A stretch of DNA of 64,000 bases from Lujinxingia vulgaris (GTDB lineage Bacteria > Myxococcota_A > Bradymonadia > Bradymonadales > Bradymonadaceae), in the NCBI RefSeq assembly GCF_007997005.1, contig NZ_VOSL01000019.1:1-64000 (forward strand), read 5' to 3'. This document shows positions 1 through 8,143 of the stretch, one piece after another (position 1 is the first letter of the stretch; the number at the start of each line of letters is the position of its first letter). The position numbers and the translations under genes were made by a program. The notes under the pieces are model-generated. The model was not told where the DNA came from. It did not search any database and saw only the letters and a program-made list of their open reading frames with translations.

Positions 1-360
1 GCGCTCGGCGCCGCGGCCGAGCGCGCCGACGCGCTGGCGCAGGCCGAGCTCAATCGCACGCAGGAGCGTGCGCAGGCCTCCGCCGCGCTGCTCGACACGC
101 TGCTCGAGCACCACCGGCGCTGGGAAGACGAGCTCCTCCCCCGCCACCTCGCCATGCGCGAGCGTTACCTGGCCGCCTACGAGGCCGGCGCCCTGCCTTT
201 ACGCGAGATCCTCACCCTGGAGCGCGAACTCAGCGAGGCCGAAGACGCCCGCACCGCGCTCCTGGCCGACCTGCTCTCGGCCACCACCGAGGCCCTCGAA
301 CTTCTAAACTTTCATCATCCTGACGCCGCCGGCGCCGAGGAGGTTGTATGCGCACGCTGA
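1..360 (+). CDS. TolC-family outer membrane efflux protein, C-terminal part
   Basis: The 5' end lies outside the window. Frame 1 is open from base 1 and gives about 119 residues of Ala/Glu/Arg-rich, heptad-like helix (for example LTLERELSEAEDARTALLADL), typical of the last coiled-coil helices of TolC-type outer membrane channel subunits. The stop overlaps the start of the adaptor gene by 13 bases, indicating translational coupling. With the adaptor and pump genes that follow, it should form the outer membrane exit duct of a tripartite RND metal efflux system. Only the C-terminus is visible, so the family call leans on operon context. Confidence 0.75.
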   Translation, partial: ALGAAAERADALAQAELNRTQERAQASAALLDTLLEHHRRWEDELLPRHLAMRERYLAAYEAGALPLREILTLERELSEAEDARTALLADLLSATTEALELLNFHHPDAAGAEEVVCAR

Positions 361-2132
361 TCTTTTTGTTCATGCTCACCACCCTGTTGATTGCGGGCGG
401 TTGTGAGTCTTCCGAGTCTTCGACGTCTTCCGAATCTGGCGAAAACGCGCACGATTCACATGATCATAGCAAGGCCGCGTCGCAACCGATCACCGCACAC
501 GCCGACGACTGGTGCGGCGGACACGACATCCCCGAGTCCATGTGCACCAAATGCAACCCCGAGCTCATCGATAAGTTCAAGGCTCAAGGCGACTGGTGTG
601 AGGCCCACGGATTCCCCGAGTCCGCATGCCCGCAGTGCAACCCCGTCTCGCCACCTGGCGAGCAGGCCTCGGCGAACACCATCACCGCACACGCCAACGA
701 CTGGTGCGGCGGACACGACATCCCCGAGTCCATGTGCACCAAATGCAACCCCGAGCTCATCGATAAGTTCAAGGCTCAAGGCGACTGGTGCGAAGCCCAC
801 GGATTCCCCGAGTCCGCATGCCCGCAGTGCAACCCTGTGACGCCACCTTCCCGCAGCACCAGCACCAGCGCGGGTCACGATCACGATCACGACCACGGTG
901 GCCAGACCCAGAGCTCCGGCGCGCATCTCGCCACCGCCCAACCCGGCGACTGGTGCGCCGGCCACAACATCCCCGAGTCCAAATGCACCAAATGCAACCC
1001 GGAGCTCGCCGAGGGCTTTCAGGCCGAGGGCGACTGGTGCGCCGAACACGGCTTCCCCGAGTCGGCCTGCCCCTACTGCAACCCGGTGGCCCCTCCCACC
1101 GCCGGCGTGGTCCTGCACACCGCCGACCACGAAGACCTGGCGGGCTTAATGACCGCCCCGGCCCGCGCCGATCAGCGCAGCGAGGGCCTGAGCGCCCCGG
1201 CCCGCTTTAGCTTTAACGCCGACCGCGTCGCCGAGGTGCGCACGCTGCAGCCGGGCATCGTGCGCGAGATCCTCGTACAGCCCGGAGAGCGTGTGGAGGC
1301 CGGCCAGGCGCTCATCAAGGTGGAGAGCGCCCAGGCCAGCGACCAGCAGGCCGAGCTTCTGGCCGCCCGCCAGGCCCTGCGCACCGCCGAGTCGCATCTG
1401 GAGCGTCAGCAAACACTGCGCGAGCAGGGCATCAATGGCCAGCGCGACGTGGAGCTCGCCATGACTGAAGCCGAGCGCGCCCGGGCCCGTGTGCGCACCG
1501 CCGAGGCCGCGCTGCGCTTAAGCGGCTCGGTCGATGCCCGCGGCCAACTCACCCTGCGCGCCCCCATCGCCGGGGAGGTCGTCGAGCGCAACGTCATCGC
1601 CGGGAGCTATACGTCGGCGGAGATGGCGCTGATGACCATCGCCGATCGGAGCGCGATGTGGGCGGAGGTCTTTGTGCCCGCCTCACAGAGCCGAGCGCTG
1701 GCCCTGGGCCAGCGCGTGCGGCTAAGCCCCGAGCAGGCACCCGAGGTCGAAGTCACCGGCCAGGTGGCGCAGATCGCCACCCGCGTCGATCCCGCCACCG
1801 GCAACCTGCGCGTGCGCCTGGAGCTCGACCCCGCCGATCTTCCCCTGCGTGACGGCCAACTCGCCCATGCCACCATCGAGACCGGCCAACCCACGCGCGC
1901 CATGCGCATCCCCCGCGAGGCCGTGCAACGCTTCAACGACCAGCGCATCGTCTTTGTGCGCGAGCGCCAGGGCGTCTACCAGACCCGTAAGGTGGAGATC
2001 GTGGCCTCCGAGCGCGACACCCTCTGGGTCGCCGGCGAACTGAGCCCCGATGAGCCGGTGATCACCACCGGCGCCTTCGTGCTTCTCACCGAGCTTCGCG
2101 CCGACGATATCGGCGTGGGCTGCACCCACTAA
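348..2132 (+). CDS. RND efflux periplasmic adaptor lipoprotein with Cys-rich N-terminal repeats
   Basis: 594 residues. It opens with a lipoprotein signal peptide (lipobox IAGGC, Cys at about residue 19). Residues ~48-247 hold three copies of a ~50-residue unit of pattern WCxxHxIPESxCTKCNPEL followed by GDWCxxHGFPESxCPxCNP, so about 12 CxxC-type cysteines, plus a His/Asp run (HDHDHDH) before the third copy. Residues ~290-594 are a membrane-fusion (HlyD/CusB-like) core: a lipoyl-like half motif (VREILVQPGERVEAGQAL), a helical hairpin, then beta-barrel segments. It should link the inner membrane pump to the TolC partner; the Cys/His repeats probably bind metal ions in the periplasm (inference). 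It overlaps the upstream gene and sits 11 bases before the pump gene. Confidence 0.9.
   Translation: MRTLIFLFMLTTLLIAGGCESSESSTSSESGENAHDSHDHSKAASQPITAHADDWCGGHDIPESMCTKCNPELIDKFKAQGDWCEAHGFPESACPQCNPVSPPGEQASANTITAHANDWCGGHDIPESMCTKCNPELIDKFKAQGDWCEAHGFPESACPQCNPVTPPSRSTSTSAGHDHDHDHGGQTQSSGAHLATAQPGDWCAGHNIPESKCTKCNPELAEGFQAEGDWCAEHGFPESACPYCNPVAPPTAGVVLHTADHEDLAGLMTAPARADQRSEGLSAPARFSFNADRVAEVRTLQPGIVREILVQPGERVEAGQALIKVESAQASDQQAELLAARQALRTAESHLERQQTLREQGINGQRDVELAMTEAERARARVRTAEAALRLSGSVDARGQLTLRAPIAGEVVERNVIAGSYTSAEMALMTIADRSAMWAEVFVPASQSRALALGQRVRLSPEQAPEVEVTGQVAQIATRVDPATGNLRVRLELDPADLPLRDGQLAHATIETGQPTRAMRIPREAVQRFNDQRIVFVRERQGVYQTRKVEIVASERDTLWVAGELSPDEPVITTGAFVLLTELRADDIGVGCTH
489..1090 (+). 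repeat. Three-copy internal coding repeat (Cys-rich module)
   Basis: Bases 489-652 and 681-844 are almost identical direct repeats offset by 192 bp (64 codons). A third, diverged copy lies at about 930-1090. Near-identity of the first two at the DNA level, including third positions, points to recent duplication inside the adaptor gene. Confidence 0.93.
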
Positions 2133-2143
2133 AGGAGCGGCCT

Positions 2144-5100
2144 ATGCTCAAAAAACTCATCGATCTCTGCCTCACCCACCGCCCGGTGGTGCTCTTGCTC
2201 ACACTCATCGCCGTGGCGTTCGGGGCGCTGGCGCTGCGCGATCTTCCCTTTGACGCCTTCCCCGAGACCGCCCCGGCGCTGGTCAGCGTCAACACCAACG
2301 CCGAGGGCCTCTCCGCCGAGGAGGTCGAACTTCAGGTCACGCGCCCCCTGGAGCAGGCCATCGGCGGGATGCCCGGCCTTGTGCACGTGCGCTCCATCTC
2401 GCGCTTTGGCTTTTCGCAGGTCACCGCCCTCTTCGACAACGAGTCCGACCTCCTGGAGAGCCGCCAGCTCGTGGCCGAGCGCGTCGCCGCCGTCGAGCTC
2501 CCCGCCCACGTCGAGCGCCCCGCGCTCGGGCCCATCTCCAGTGGGCTCGGCGAGGTCTTTCAGTATGTGCTGGTCAGCCCCGGCCGTGAGTTGGGGGAGC
2601 TGCGCACGCTGCATGACTACAAGATTCGCCCGCGCCTCTTAAGCGTGCCGGGCGTCGCCGAGGTCAACACCTGGGGCGGCAACGAGCCGCAGATCGAGGT
2701 GATCGTCGATCCGCTCACCCTCCAGGCCCGCGGGCTGACCCTCGACGACATCGAGCAGGTCCTGCGCGACAACCACCTCAGCGTGGGCGGCGGGCTGATC
2801 ACCGAGTCGTCGGAGTCGATGGTGGTCCACGGCCGCGGACGCCTCCGCTCCACAGACGCCATCGCCAACCTCCCCATCACCACCGACGCTTCCGAGGGTG
2901 GCGCCAACCTTTTGCGCCTGGGCGATGTGGCCGACGTTCAGCGCGGCCACGCCATCCGCCGCGGCGCGATGACCGCCTTCGGCCAGGGCGAACACGTCAT
3001 GGGCCTGGCCTTTGCGCTCCCGGGCGAAAACACCCGCGAGATCGCCCGCGCCCTGGAGGCGCGCCTTGGCGAGGTGCAGGCCGACCTGCCCGACGACATC
3101 GAGCTGCGCGTCGTCTACCAGCGCACCGAGCTCATCGACAACGTGCTCGACACCGTGCGCAACAACCTCCTGGAAGGCGCGCTCCTGGTCATCGCCATCC
3201 TCTTCATGCTCATGGGCAACCTGCGCGCCGGGCTGATCGTGGCGCTGGCCATCCCCCTCTCGATGCTCTTTGCTTTCAACCTGATGCTGCAGTTCGGCGT
3301 GGCCGGAAGCCTGATGAGCCTGGGCGCCATCGACTTTGGCCTGATCGTCGACAGCTCGGTCATTATGGTCGAGAACGCCGAGCGCCGCCTCTCGGAGGCC
3401 CCCGAGGGGGCCGACCGCCTGGAAGTCGTGCGCGACGCGGCCACCGAAGTGCGCCGCCCGACCCTTTTTGGCGAGCTGATCATCGCCAGCGTCTATCTTC
3501 CGATCCTGGCGCTCGAAGGGGTTGAGGGCGCGCTCTTTCGCCCGATGGCGCTGACCATGATCTTTGCGCTGGCCGGCTCGATGCTCCTCTCGCTGACGCT
3601 GACGCCGGTGCTCGCGAGCTACGCGCTGACCCGCGGCGCGCATCGCAAAGAGCCGGCGTTGGCCCGCGGGCTCAAGCGCCTCTACGCCCCGATTTTGGAG
3701 CGCGCGCTTCACCGCCGCTGGACGGTCATCGCCCTGGGCGTGGGCTGCATCCTCGGCGCCGGCGCCCTCTCCACCACCCTGGGCGCGCGCTTTATTCCGC
3801 GCCTCGATGAGATGGCCATCACCGCCAACACCGTGCGCCTGGCCGGCGTCTCGCTCGATGAGACCCTGCGCTACAACCAGCGCCTGGAGCAGCACCTGAT
3901 GGAGGCGTACCCCGACGAGATCCGCCACGTCTGGACCCGCACCGGCACTGGCGAGGTCGCCACCGACCCGATGGGCCTGGAGGTCAGCGATGTCTTCATG
4001 GTGCTGCACCCCCGCGATCAGTGGACCCGCGTAAGCACCCAGGACGAGCTCACCGAAGAGCTGCGCGTCTTCTTTGAGAACGTCCCGGGCATTCGCACCA
4101 CCCTCTCCCAGCCCATTGAGCTGCGCGTCAACGAGCTCAGCGCCGGGCTGCGCAGCGAGCTGGGCATCCGTCTCTTCGGCGACGACCTGGAAACCCTGCG
4201 CGACAAGGGCCAGGAGCTGATGACAGTGCTGGCCAGCGTCGAAGGCATCGCCAGCCTGAGCACCGAACAGCTCCTGGGCCAGCACGTGGTCGACATTGAA
4301 GTCGATCATGTGCGCGCCGCCCGCGCGGGTCTAAGCGCCCGCGAGGTTTTAAAGGCCGTGGAGCTCATCGGCGGCCGCCCCCTTGGCGAGTTCTATGAAG
4401 GGGAGGTGCGCCAGCCGCTCGTGCTGCGCGTCGACGAGCGCCTGCGCGAACAACCCGAGCTTCTGGAAGATGTTGTGCTCAACGCCCCCACCGGTACGGT
4501 GCGCCTGGGCGATGTGGCCACGATCACGGTGCGCCCCACCGCGTCGGCGCTCAACCGCGACTGGGGCCAGCGCCGCCTGCTCATCCAGGCCGAGCTGCAG
4601 ACCGAAGACGTCATGAGCGTCGTCCAAAACGCCCGCCAGGCCGTCGCCGACAACTTCGACGCTCCGCCCGGCTACCACGTCGACTTCAGCGGCGAGTTTG
4701 AGAACTACGAGCGCGCCAAGACTCGCCTGATGGTGCTCATTCCGCTTACGTTGCTGCTGGTGCTCACGCTCCTCTACCTGACCTACGGTCGCTTGAGCGA
4801 CACGCTGCGCGTCTTCAGCGGCGTGCCTTTTGCGGCCGTCGGCGGGGTGCTGGCGCTCTGGCTGCGCGGGCTTCCCTTTAGCATCTCGGCGGCCGTGGGT
4901 TTTGTGGCGCTGATGGGCATCGCCGTGCTCGGCGACATCGTGCTCGTCTCCACCATCCGCCGCTACACCGCCGAGGGTCTGAAAACCCTGGAGGCGGTCC
5001 GCCAGGCGGCGCTGGTGCGCCTGCGCCCGGTCATCATGACGGGCCTTGTGGCAGCGGTTGGCTTCATTCCCATGGCGCTCAGCGTGGGCGTGGGCGCGGA

Positions 5101-5221
5101 GGTGCAGCGCCCCCTGGCCACCGTGGTCATCGGCGGGGTGATCACCTCCACCCTCTCCACGCTCATTGTGCTGCCGGTGCTTTATCTGGTGTTTCAGTCG
5201 GCGCGTTCTCGAGAGCGTTAA
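2144..5221 (+). CDS. Heavy-metal-type RND efflux permease (CzcA/CusA-like)
   Basis: 1025 residues, the usual length of an RND pump, with a good ribosome binding site (AAAGGAG) 7 bases before ATG. The N-terminal membrane segment is followed by a large periplasmic loop, a helix block at ~335-500, a second loop and a final block at ~855-1020. The segment AIDFGLIVDSSVIMVEN carries Asp397, Asp403 and Glu410, the acidic set in TM4 characteristic of heavy-metal (HME) RND pumps rather than drug pumps. It is the proton-driven inner membrane engine of the tripartite system encoded by the two genes before it. Metal specificity (Cu/Ag or Zn/Co/Cd) cannot be decided here. A strong terminator follows 30 bases later. 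Confidence 0.93.
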   Translation: MLKKLIDLCLTHRPVVLLLTLIAVAFGALALRDLPFDAFPETAPALVSVNTNAEGLSAEEVELQVTRPLEQAIGGMPGLVHVRSISRFGFSQVTALFDNESDLLESRQLVAERVAAVELPAHVERPALGPISSGLGEVFQYVLVSPGRELGELRTLHDYKIRPRLLSVPGVAEVNTWGGNEPQIEVIVDPLTLQARGLTLDDIEQVLRDNHLSVGGGLITESSESMVVHGRGRLRSTDAIANLPITTDASEGGANLLRLGDVADVQRGHAIRRGAMTAFGQGEHVMGLAFALPGENTREIARALEARLGEVQADLPDDIELRVVYQRTELIDNVLDTVRNNLLEGALLVIAILFMLMGNLRAGLIVALAIPLSMLFAFNLMLQFGVAGSLMSLGAIDFGLIVDSSVIMVENAERRLSEAPEGADRLEVVRDAATEVRRPTLFGELIIASVYLPILALEGVEGALFRPMALTMIFALAGSMLLSLTLTPVLASYALTRGAHRKEPALARGLKRLYAPILERALHRRWTVIALGVGCILGAGALSTTLGARFIPRLDEMAITANTVRLAGVSLDETLRYNQRLEQHLMEAYPDEIRHVWTRTGTGEVATDPMGLEVSDVFMVLHPRDQWTRVSTQDELTEELRVFFENVPGIRTTLSQPIELRVNELSAGLRSELGIRLFGDDLETLRDKGQELMTVLASVEGIASLSTEQLLGQHVVDIEVDHVRAARAGLSAREVLKAVELIGGRPLGEFYEGEVRQPLVLRVDERLREQPELLEDVVLNAPTGTVRLGDVATITVRPTASALNRDWGQRRLLIQAELQTEDVMSVVQNARQAVADNFDAPPGYHVDFSGEFENYERAKTRLMVLIPLTLLLVLTLLYLTYGRLSDTLRVFSGVPFAAVGGVLALWLRGLPFSISAAVGFVALMGIAVLGDIVLVSTIRRYTAEGLKTLEAVRQAALVRLRPVIMTGLVAAVGFIPMALSVGVGAEVQRPLATVVIGGVITSTLSTLIVLPVLYLVFQSARSRER

Positions 5222-5251
5222 CGTTTTTGATGTCGGATGTCTGCACCCACA

Positions 5252-5285
5252 AACGCCAGCTCGGAGCCCCGAGCTGGCGTTTTTT
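5252..5285 (+). terminator. Rho-independent terminator after the efflux operon
   Basis: A perfect 13-bp stem (AACGCCAGCTCGG with its complement), a 4-base loop and a run of T residues, 31 bases after the pump stop codon. Confidence 0.95.
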
Positions 5286-5302
5286 GCCACCACGTCCCCC
5301 GA

Positions 5303-5575
5303 CTCAGCCCCCTGAGCTTGCGCACTCACCACCTGAGTCCGGCCACTCAGCCCCCTTAGCTCCCGTTCTCGATACCCAGATCCCCAACTCAGGCCCCCTT
5401 AGCTCCCGTTCTCGATACCCAGATCCGCAACTCAGCCTCCTTAGCTCCCGTTCTCGATACCCGAGTCCGGCCACTCAGGCCCCTTAGTTCCTGTTCTCGA
5501 TACCCAGATCCGCGACTCAGCTCCCTGACCTCCACTTCTCGGCACCCGAGTCCGGCGACTCAGACCCCTTAGCTG
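5303..5575 (+). repeat. Family A tandem repeat array (42-43 bp period), inverted orientation
   Basis: About six degenerate units, each with a core like CTTAGCTCCCGTTCTCGATA followed by ACTCAG. The starts of TTAGCTCCCG or its variants fall at 5356, 5399, 5441 and 5484, giving 42-43 bp spacing. It is the reverse complement of the family A units at 24.4 and 35.5 kb (AGCTAAGGGGTCTGAGT). No gene is supported here. Confidence 0.85.
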
Positions 5576-5655
5576 TGGTTGGGTGGTTGGGTGGTTGGGT
5601 GGTTGTGGAGCGCCGGGGTTCGCGACGTCGGTCGATTCGTGAGTGCGGTCAGGGG
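5576..5655 (+). repeat. Family C G/T-rich repeat
   Basis: Starts with reiterated GGTTGGGT units and continues GAGCGCCGGGGTTCGCGA, GATTCGTGAGTGCG. The same order of words recurs at 23.4, 24.3 and 59.9 kb. The G-tracts could form two-tetrad G-quadruplexes (inference). Confidence 0.75.
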
Positions 5656-5659
5656 TTCC

Positions 5660-5775
5660 CGCAAAATAAAAAACCCGAGCGCATCCAGGGCCGACGAAAC
5701 GTTCTTCGCAAAATAAAAAACCCGAGCGCATCCAGGGCGGGGCTGGCAAGGAGATAGGGATGAAGCTGTAGCAGC
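5660..5775 (+). repeat. Family B element, rearranged or partial
   Basis: The end word CCCGAGCGCATCCAGGGC, preceded by CGCAAAATAAAAAA, occurs twice (5660-5691 and 5707-5738). It is followed by the inner part (AAGGAGATAGGGATGAAGCT) but lacks the distal inverted end. From 5776 to 5922 nothing is visible except the leader of the next gene. Confidence 0.75.
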
Positions 5776-5922
5776 GCCCCCTTAACTCCTCGAATTTGTT
5801 GCACACGAAAAGGCGGTGGTTACAGCTTTGAACCCGCAGTCACACTTCAATGAGAGGGGAAATAGGCCGCGCTTCATGCGGGCCCCCCGATTCGAACATC
5901 AGATCACACTGGGAGGAAATGA

Positions 5923-6858
5923 ATGAAAAATTCGCTCAGTCGTAGGTCGTACCCTGTCGCGTCATCGCCCCGTCACGTCACCTGGCTCAAGCTCTGGAGT
6001 GTGAGCTGCCTCTCTCTGGCCCTGATGCTGATGGTCAGCTGCTCCTCAACAAGCCCCAACGTCACGCCGCAGGGCCGCCAGGCCAGCGCCGAGACCCGCG
6101 CGCTGGGCGCGGGCGCCGAGGTGCTTCAGGGCGCCGGCGCCCCCTCCGCCCTCGACATTCACCTGGTGGGCTTTCACCCCATGGCCGACGACCCCTCGAT
6201 CCAGATGGAGGCCCACCACTTCTGCCGGCAGGTCAACGAGGACTTTGCCCAGTGCGCCGTCTTCGACAGCGACGGAGGCGACGCCAACTTGAACGGCATC
6301 GAGTACATCATCTCCTCGCTGCTCTACGAGCAGCTGCCCGAGGAGGAGAAGCAGTACTGGCACCCCCACAACTACGAGATCCTCTCCGGCCAGCTCGTCG
6401 CCCCGGGGCTTCCCGACGCCGCCGAGACGGCGCTGATGGAGGGCAAGATCAACAGCTACGGCAAGACCTTCCACCTCTGGAACACCGGCAGCGCCGCCGT
6501 CGAAGGCGATGAGCTCCCCATGGGCGCCCCCATGCTCGCCTGGTCCTTCAACGCCGACGGGGAGATCGATGAGACCCTGCTCGTAGCCCGCGACGAAGCG
6601 ATGAACATCGACACCAACCAGATCCGCCAGGAGCGTGCCGTGCTCATCGACATGGCCGAGCCTCAGGAGGGCGTCGACATGCTGGCCGGTGCCTTCCCCG
6701 ACCGCGAAAAACCGGTGGGCATCGAAGACCGCGAGAACAGCCGCCAGGGCCGCGGCGGCGGACCCATCACCCCCTCCGAGGAGAAAAAAGACTCGGAGGA
6801 GAAGAAGGACGAGTCCAGAGACACGCAAGAGAACAGCGACGAGAGCTCCGGCGACTGA
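5923..6858 (+). CDS. DUF1264 (OBAP-like) lipoprotein
   Basis: 311 residues. GGGAGGAAATG precedes the ATG. A long N-region leads to a lipoprotein signal (LALMLMVSCSS, lipid Cys ~42). The body at residues ~75-235 carries blocks typical of DUF1264, the oil-body-associated protein family: EAHHFCRQVNEDFAQC, GIEYIISSLLYEQLP, WHPHNYEILSGQLVAPGLP and YGKTFHLWNTG. The tail (~260-311) is low-complexity and charged, rich in Glu, Lys, Asp and Ser. The family has no settled biochemical role in bacteria. It stands alone between two repeat clusters, so context gives no further hint. Confidence 0.85.
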   Translation: MKNSLSRRSYPVASSPRHVTWLKLWSVSCLSLALMLMVSCSSTSPNVTPQGRQASAETRALGAGAEVLQGAGAPSALDIHLVGFHPMADDPSIQMEAHHFCRQVNEDFAQCAVFDSDGGDANLNGIEYIISSLLYEQLPEEEKQYWHPHNYEILSGQLVAPGLPDAAETALMEGKINSYGKTFHLWNTGSAAVEGDELPMGAPMLAWSFNADGEIDETLLVARDEAMNIDTNQIRQERAVLIDMAEPQEGVDMLAGAFPDREKPVGIEDRENSRQGRGGGPITPSEEKKDSEEKKDESRDTQENSDESSGD

Positions 6859-6888
6859 GTTTTTCGATCTGGGTCGCTCGGCACTTCT

Positions 6889-7004
6889 CGCAAAATAAAA
6901 TACCCGAGCGCATCCAGGGCGGCGATGGCAAGGAGCAAGGACAAAGCTGTAGCAGCGCTACCGCGAGGACGCAGCGACACAGCCAGCGTCGTCCTGGGAG
7001 CGCT
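6889..7004 (-). repeat. Family B dispersed repeat, full copy
   Basis: Runs from CGCAAAATAAAATA and CCCGAGCGCATCCAGGGC through GTAGCAGCGCTACCGCG to CGTCGTCCTGGGAGCGCTC. The outer ends are imperfect inverted repeats of each other. It is read on the minus strand relative to the 24.7 and 60 kb copies. Confidence 0.85.
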
Positions 7005-7013
7005 CAACACCCA

Positions 7014-7120
7014 ACCCGAGCGCATCCAGGGCGACGCCTGACAAGGAGATAGGGATGAAGCTGTAGCAACGCTACCGCGAATCCCTATCGACGCCGTCAG
7101 CGTCGTCCTGGGGCGCTCGG
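7014..7120 (-). repeat. Family B dispersed repeat, full copy abutting nrdB
   Basis: A second copy in the same orientation ends three bases short of the nrdB stop codon. The ends are CCCGAGCGCATCCAGGGCG and CGTCGTCCTGGGGCGCTCGG. Placed just past the nrdB end, it could act as an RNA hairpin that stops or stabilises the nrdAB transcript (inference). Confidence 0.85.
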
Positions 7121-7123
7121 CGC

Positions 7124-8143
7124 TCAGAAGTCTTCGTCGAACGTAACCTCCCCCCCGACCGCGACCTGATAGGCGGAGACGCGGCGCTCAAAGAAGTTGG
7201 TCACCTCCTGAACGTCCTGCAGGTCCATAAAACTCAGCGGGTTCTTCGTGCCAAAGATCTCGGGCATCTCCAGGGTGCGCAGGCGCTGGTCGGCGCAATG
7301 CTCCAGGTAAGCGCGCACATCCTCCACGCTGAGCCCGGCCACCCCACCTCCGAGCAGATCCTCGGCGAAGAGGGCCTCGCAGTCGACGGCCTCCCGGATC
7401 ATCGTCTGCACTTCCCCGGTGAGCTCCTCGTCAAAGAGCTCCGGCTCCTCCCGGCGAACCGTGCGCACCACCTCGAAGGCAAACTCCATATGGGCGCTCT
7501 CATCGCGAAACACCCAGCTCGTGCCGGCGGCAAGCCCGTGCAAGAGCCCCCGCGAACGCATGAAATACACGTAGGCAAAGGCCCCGAAGAAGAAGAGCCC
7601 CTCGATGCACGCCGCAAAACAGATCAGGTTGAGCAAAAACTGCCGCCGATGCGCCCGTGTCTCCAGCCGGTCGAGCCCTTCGATCGAGTCCATCCAGCGC
7701 ATGCAAAAATCGGCCTTAGCTCGAATCGAAGGAATCGTTTCAATGGCCGCAAATGCCTGGTGACGCTCCTCAGGATCCGGCACATAGGTGTCGAGCAAGG
7801 TCAGGTAAAACTGGACGTGAAGCGCCTCCTCGTAGAGCTGGCGGGCCAGATACATCCGCGCCTCCGGGGCGTTGATGTGCTGGTAGAGGTTGAGCACAAG
7901 GTTGTTGGCCACGATCGAGTCCCCGGTGGCAAAAAACGCCACCAGCCGCTGCACCATATGCGTCTCGGCCTCGGTGAGCTTGTCGCGCAGGTCGTTGACA
8001 TCGCTCGAAAAATCAACCTCCTCCACCGTCCAGGTGTTCTTAATCGCGTCGCGATACATCTGGTAAAAACTCGGGTACGTCATCGGGCGAAGGGTCAGGC
8101 AAAAGCCCGGATCCAGAAGATTGGCGGGTCGTTGAATGCTCAT
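7124..8143 (-). CDS. nrdB: Ribonucleoside-diphosphate reductase, beta (radical) subunit
   Basis: 339 residues, small R2 subunit of class I ribonucleotide reductase. It houses the oxygen-dependent di-iron tyrosyl radical cofactor that drives reduction of ribonucleotides to deoxyribonucleotides. The signature YEEALHVQFY aligns with ETIHSRSY of E. coli: Glu106 and His109 as iron ligands and Tyr113 at the radical tyrosine position. Later ligand motifs include DESAHMEF. The start overlaps the nrdA stop by four bases (ATGA), so the two subunits are translationally coupled. The operon lies under the cobalamin riboswitch upstream of nrdA. Confidence 0.95.
   Translation of the reverse strand: MSIQRPANLLDPGFCLTLRPMTYPSFYQMYRDAIKNTWTVEEVDFSSDVNDLRDKLTEAETHMVQRLVAFFATGDSIVANNLVLNLYQHINAPEARMYLARQLYEEALHVQFYLTLLDTYVPDPEERHQAFAAIETIPSIRAKADFCMRWMDSIEGLDRLETRAHRRQFLLNLICFAACIEGLFFFGAFAYVYFMRSRGLLHGLAAGTSWVFRDESAHMEFAFEVVRTVRREEPELFDEELTGEVQTMIREAVDCEALFAEDLLGGGVAGLSVEDVRAYLEHCADQRLRTLEMPEIFGTKNPLSFMDLQDVQEVTNFFERRVSAYQVAVGGEVTFDEDF

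Noticed and set aside
2639-4309. Long minus-strand open frame (556 codons) opposite the RND pump gene
   Set aside because: It is the antisense shadow of a well-conserved gene in GC-rich DNA; its composition (Gly, Ala, His, Arg) matches no family.
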